From Halanaerobiales bacterium (GTDB lineage: Bacteria > Bacillota_F > Halanaerobiia > DY22613), in contig JAGMES010000045.1 in NCBI GenBank assembly GCA_023128035.1, positions 1 to 30,514 of the forward strand: DNA of 30,514 nt, in the 5' to 3' direction. Position 1 is the stretch's first letter; every line of letters starts with the position of its first letter. The notes below the pieces were generated by a model that saw only the letters and a list, made by a program, of their open reading frames with translations, did no database searches and was not told where the DNA came from. Of the stretch, positions 27,047 to 30,514 are shown one piece after another. A program made the position numbers and the translations under genes.

Positions 27047-28801
27047 ATGGATTATAATAAAAGGGAAGGAACAACAGTGATAGGATTTATTTTTAAGTTT
27101 ATGTCTGCACATTGGAAATGGGCTATTTTGAGTATCTTTTTGTCATCTTCATCTGTTATCGTAGCTCTATTACAGACTCATTTGATGAAAAATCTGATCA
27201 ATAGAACTGTTGCTGGAAACTGGTCTTGGGATACGGCATTGTTTTTTCTGTCACTTGTCTTTGTTTCAGCAGCGGTAGCTGGGTTATCTCATATTGCCAT
27301 TGGAAAATTAGGTGCGTACTCAGCCCATGATTTAAAATTAATGCTGTCCAATAGATTTATACACACTGATTACAAAAATGTCCAGAGCATCTCTTCAGGT
27401 GATGCGGTCTCTACTTTAAATAATGATTGTGCGCGGATTACGTCATTCTTATCTGGTGATGTGATCTCACTACCCACACAGATTTTAACTGCTGTGAGTG
27501 CTTTTATATATCTTTTGGTGTTAAATCCTAAATTAGGTTTGATTACTTTTGCCTATACACCAATTGGTATGTTTTTGGCGAATAGAGTAACCAAACGTAT
27601 GAATAGTCTTTACCCAGTGGCAGCGGATCAGAAGGGGATCGTACTTAATAATGTGGAACAATCCCTATCTTCACTTCAGGTCATTAAATCCTTTGGAATG
27701 TACAATCGTTCGATGAAACGACTTAATGCTACCTTTGAGGATCTGTATAAAACAGATCTCAAAATCAAATTTTGGGATACACTTATGCAGCCTGCATGTC
27801 TTTCCATAGCTAACACACCAACTCTTGTTTTTAGTATTGTTGGTGGATTACAGGCATTAGATGGGCGTTTGGAATTGGGTACATTCGTTGCAGTTACTAG
27901 GCTAATTGGTTATATTGTTCCAACAACAGTTATGCTTCCATTTATGTTAAATAACTTAAATCGCACCAAAGCCTCTATTCAGAGAGTGAATAGAATTCTG
28001 GATTTACCTCAGAATGATTCTCAGGTTATTGAAAAGGTGGGAAAAGATCTGGTACCTTCTGTGGTTGTGAAGAATCTATCATTTGGCTATGAACTAGACC
28101 GCCCTGTATTGAAAGATACATCTTTTGAACTCAAAAAACCTGGTATTACAGTTGTCGTCGGGAGTAGTGGTAGCGGTAAAACAACTCTTATTTCTCTACT
28201 ATCTGGTTTATATCGCCCTGACAGTGGGAGTATTCAGATCAATGGATATGATACTTCAAAACTTACCGATATTAATATTGGGTCATTGGTCTCTGTTTTA
28301 CCTCAGGATATCTATGTTTTTTCTGACAATATTCTAAATAATATTCGTGTTGGAAAGATTGACTCAGATGATAGAGAGGTCATAAAAGTAGCAGAAGTGA
28401 CCGGGGTAAGTGAATTCATTGAACAGAAGGAGAAGGGTTTTCAAACAATGCTTGGTCAAGGTGGGAATGATTTATCTGGTGGGCAAGCACAGAAGTTGGC
28501 TCTTGCGCGAGCATATCTTAAAAATGCTCCAATCTGGATATTAGATGAACCAACCTCTGCCCTTGATGGTGTTTCTGAATCAAAACTACATAACTTACTT
28601 TCAGAATTATCTCAAAGGAAAATTGTATTTGTTGCCGCACATCGTCTTTCTACAATTCAACTGGCAGACCAAATCATTTATCTCAAGGATGGTCGGATTG
28701 AAGGTTTTGGAACATGGAAAGAACTACAGAAAAACAAAAACTTTATCAATACACTCAATTCTGATGAATTTCCTAATGAAGGTGAGGTATGTGCAGTATG
28801 A
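27047..28801 (+). CDS. Half-ABC exporter, subunit 1
   Basis: A type IV (ABCB-like) exporter of 584 residues with an N-terminal six-helix membrane domain (about 20-310) fused to a nucleotide-binding domain. The latter has the aromatic A-loop in FGYE, Walker A GSSGSGKTT (Gly372-), signature LSGGQAQK (476-), Walker B ILDEP with Glu501 and the switch histidine His532. All catalytic residues are present. It starts 25 bases after the hydrolase gene with GGGAGG upstream and overlaps the next ABC gene, so the two subunits probably form a heterodimer that exports the product and may give self-resistance. Confidence 0.92.
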   Translation: MDYNKREGTTVIGFIFKFMSAHWKWAILSIFLSSSSVIVALLQTHLMKNLINRTVAGNWSWDTALFFLSLVFVSAAVAGLSHIAIGKLGAYSAHDLKLMLSNRFIHTDYKNVQSISSGDAVSTLNNDCARITSFLSGDVISLPTQILTAVSAFIYLLVLNPKLGLITFAYTPIGMFLANRVTKRMNSLYPVAADQKGIVLNNVEQSLSSLQVIKSFGMYNRSMKRLNATFEDLYKTDLKIKFWDTLMQPACLSIANTPTLVFSIVGGLQALDGRLELGTFVAVTRLIGYIVPTTVMLPFMLNNLNRTKASIQRVNRILDLPQNDSQVIEKVGKDLVPSVVVKNLSFGYELDRPVLKDTSFELKKPGITVVVGSSGSGKTTLISLLSGLYRPDSGSIQINGYDTSKLTDINIGSLVSVLPQDIYVFSDNILNNIRVGKIDSDDREVIKVAEVTGVSEFIEQKEKGFQTMLGQGGNDLSGGQAQKLALARAYLKNAPIWILDEPTSALDGVSESKLHNLLSELSQRKIVFVAAHRLSTIQLADQIIYLKDGRIEGFGTWKELQKNKNFINTLNSDEFPNEGEVCAV

Positions 28802-30441
28802 AAAAATATAAACTGAACGTACTGATTCGTAGCATTAAACTGATGGAGAATAGGAAAGCAATCTATCTTGGTTTTATGTGTTTAGCATTGATTGCAATTG
28901 TTATTGGCGGGGTTATTCGCCCGATTATGAATAAAAAAATTATTAATGCAATCGAGTTTAATGATCCATCATTGTTTTACAGTGCCCTTGTTTTGATGCT
29001 GGTTTCTACTATATTGTTTTGGGTATTCTTACCCTTATTCTACTATTTTGGTGCGTGGGCCAGCAAACAGGCGATGTTTAAAGTACGTAAGCGACTTAAT
29101 GAGCATTTAATTAAACTTCCAGTTCGATATCATGACAAACATTCTTCAGGAGAGATTCTTTCACTCTTCTCAAATGACCTGAGATGTTTAGAGGGGATAT
29201 ATGACCATCACATTTACAAAACACTTGAGAATTTTTGTGTAGGTTTTACTGGATTGATTATGCTCTTTGTAATTGATTGGAAACTTGCGTTAGTAGCCTC
29301 TTTTCTTGGAGTTTTATCTGTAATTATCGCTAATCGCTTTAACGAACCCTTTAGTAGAATTGGGGAGCAGTTACAGGAGAGTGCAGGGAAGACGACAACT
29401 ATCTTTTTAGATATCGTCAGAGGGATACGTACAGTCAAATTTTTCAATATGGGTAATCCACTCAATCACAAACTTAAAGAAACGGTTGCTAAGGAAACTG
29501 AGTGTAGGGTTGTTTTAGTCAAACGCCAGGCTGGGCTGAATACCATCCTTGGAATTTTAAATGGATTATCTGCTCTTGGAATCATCTTTATCGGTGGATA
29601 TATGGTTCAAAGGGGTTGGACTGATTGGGGAACTGTCATTACTATCTCTGGATTGCAGTTTGCAACGCAAGATCTGTTCTCTGACTTCCCTGCAAGTTTA
29701 GCTAATCTACAAGCTGTTCTGGCAGGTGTTGAAAGAGTTTTAAATGTTATTTCTGAACCAAAAGAAGAGATAGATAGAGATAAATGCAGAATTTGTGCTG
29801 AAGAGGAACAGAAAGTCCTTGAGTTAGAGAATGTATCATTTGGTTATCAGGAAAGTGAACCAGTTATTAGTAATCTATCATTGACACTTAAAAAAGGTGA
29901 GATTGTGGCACTTACAGGAGCAAGTGGTAGTGGTAAATCCACTCTGGTTAAACTGATTATGGGATTGTATACGCCTACAGAAGGTATAATCATAATATTT
30001 GGGGACGAATCTGAGCTTTCGTTAGATATATTGAGAAAAAAGACAGCATATGTTCCCCAGACTGCGCAGTTGTTTGCTGAAACTATTTATGAAAATATTG
30101 CGTGTGGTTCTGATGAGACAGGAATGGAAGAGGTGCTTGCTGCTGCGAAAAGTGCTGGAATCCATGATTTTATTCAAAGTCTTCCACAGGGATATCAGAC
30201 AGTGCTTTCTAATGATGGGATCTCGCTTTCTGGAGGGCAGAGACAGCGGATTGCTATCGCACGGGCTCTGGTAAAAAATGCTGATCTGTTATTGCTAGAT
30301 GAGATAACATCTTCTCTAGATGGTGAGAATGAGAGTCAAATCATGAAAACGATCACCCAAATATCTAAAAATACGGCTGTTTTACTGATATCCCATCGAG
30401 AAACAACTATTAAATATGCTACTACAAATATAGCTTTTTAA
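28798..30441 (+). CDS. Half-ABC exporter, subunit 2
   Basis: The second half-transporter, about 547 residues, has the same layout: six predicted membrane helices, then FGYQ, Walker A GASGSGKST (Gly374-), signature LSGGQRQR (477-), Walker B LLDEI with Glu502 and switch His533. The C-terminus ends soon after the H-loop, a little shorter than subunit 1. ATG 28798 overlaps the previous stop as ATGA and has GGTGAGG 10 bases upstream; an upstream in-frame ATG at 28789 abuts that site. The 4-base overlap means coupled translation, supporting a 1:1 heterodimer. It is the last gene of the operon in this window. Confidence 0.92.
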   Translation: MKKYKLNVLIRSIKLMENRKAIYLGFMCLALIAIVIGGVIRPIMNKKIINAIEFNDPSLFYSALVLMLVSTILFWVFLPLFYYFGAWASKQAMFKVRKRLNEHLIKLPVRYHDKHSSGEILSLFSNDLRCLEGIYDHHIYKTLENFCVGFTGLIMLFVIDWKLALVASFLGVLSVIIANRFNEPFSRIGEQLQESAGKTTTIFLDIVRGIRTVKFFNMGNPLNHKLKETVAKETECRVVLVKRQAGLNTILGILNGLSALGIIFIGGYMVQRGWTDWGTVITISGLQFATQDLFSDFPASLANLQAVLAGVERVLNVISEPKEEIDRDKCRICAEEEQKVLELENVSFGYQESEPVISNLSLTLKKGEIVALTGASGSGKSTLVKLIMGLYTPTEGIIIIFGDESELSLDILRKKTAYVPQTAQLFAETIYENIACGSDETGMEEVLAAAKSAGIHDFIQSLPQGYQTVLSNDGISLSGGQRQRIAIARALVKNADLLLLDEITSSLDGENESQIMKTITQISKNTAVLLISHRETTIKYATTNIAF

Positions 30442-30446
30442 CGACA

Positions 30447-30514
30447 TTTCAGAAGGCGGTTTTCAGAGAGGAGTCCCCCTCCTCTATAGGTGGGAGTTCA
30501 AATCTCCTTCTGAA
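30447..30514 (+). other. tRNA-like inverted-repeat element at window end
   Basis: TTCAGAAGG (30448-30456) pairs perfectly with CCTTCTGAA (30506-30514). Inside is AGAGGAG (30467-30473) with CTCCTCT (30479-30485), and then GGGAG, TTCAAAT, CTCCT (30492-30508), which is an excellent match to a tRNA T-arm. The outer arms could be an acceptor stem, but there is no room for a D arm (total about 67 bases), so this is not called a tRNA. It may be a decayed tRNA, an attachment-site fragment, or a nested terminator whose T tract lies beyond the window. Confidence 0.5.

Noticed and set aside
30448..30514. Functional tRNA gene
   Set aside because: The T-arm and closing stem fit, but there is no D arm and position 37 would be C, so a working tRNA is unlikely.

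Overview
The window is a low-GC, AT-rich stretch of bacterial DNA. AGGAGG-type ribosome sites, TTG as an occasional start, codon use and tight gene packing all suggest a Bacillota (Firmicutes) host, perhaps a clostridial or halanaerobial lineage; the genus cannot be named from sequence alone. From about 2243 to 30441 every convincing gene is on the + strand and nearly all gaps are under 60 bases, so it reads as one long biosynthetic operon for a secondary metabolite made by a hybrid NRPS / AT-less PKS.

Layout. 1-1242: no intact gene. It holds an intrinsic terminator (53-80), a weaker one (327-349), a good sigma-A-like promoter (725-753), an extended -10 box (1109-1117) and a 12-bp hairpin (1128-1184). 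1243-2194: a decayed B12-binding radical SAM gene. 2243-4601: an SHMT-like PLP enzyme and a short class III aminotransferase. 4629-9005: a starter NRPS module, C-A(Asn-like code)-PCP-E. 9006-9353: a decayed gene remnant. 9354-9599: a free acyl carrier protein. 9630-12121: two paralogous MGT/GT1 glycosyltransferases. 12128-13639: a tandem pair of radical-SAM/SPASM-like proteins with an unusual cysteine pattern. 13662-20768: an NRPS, C-FkbH-PCP-C-A(Tyr code)-PCP-half C. 20797-25443: a PKS, KS-linker-KR-ACP, ending in a BtrH-like cysteine acyltransferase domain instead of a thioesterase. 25444-27021: a soluble serine hydrolase of the beta-lactamase/S12 family. 27047-30441: two half-ABC exporters, probably a heterodimer. 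30447-30514: a tRNA-like folded element at the window edge.

How the genes may work together (inference). A starter condensation domain acylates Asn, which the E domain converts to D-Asn. The C-FkbH-PCP module adds a three-carbon glyceryl unit from glycolysis. The next module adds Tyr, and the AT-less PKS adds one C2 unit reduced to a beta-hydroxyl, giving a statine-like Tyr unit. The BtrH-like domain, not a thioesterase, would pass the chain to an acceptor. Glycosyltransferases, radical SAM-like proteins and PLP enzymes supply or tailor parts, and the ABC pair exports the product. The Cs-A(Asn)-PCP-E start plus an S12 hydrolase recalls the N-acyl-D-Asn prodrug logic of colibactin, xenocoumacin and zwittermicin, but here the hydrolase has no visible signal peptide or membrane segment. 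I do not recognise the full set as any described cluster. No acyltransferase, phosphopantetheinyl transferase, regulator or transposase is visible in the window.
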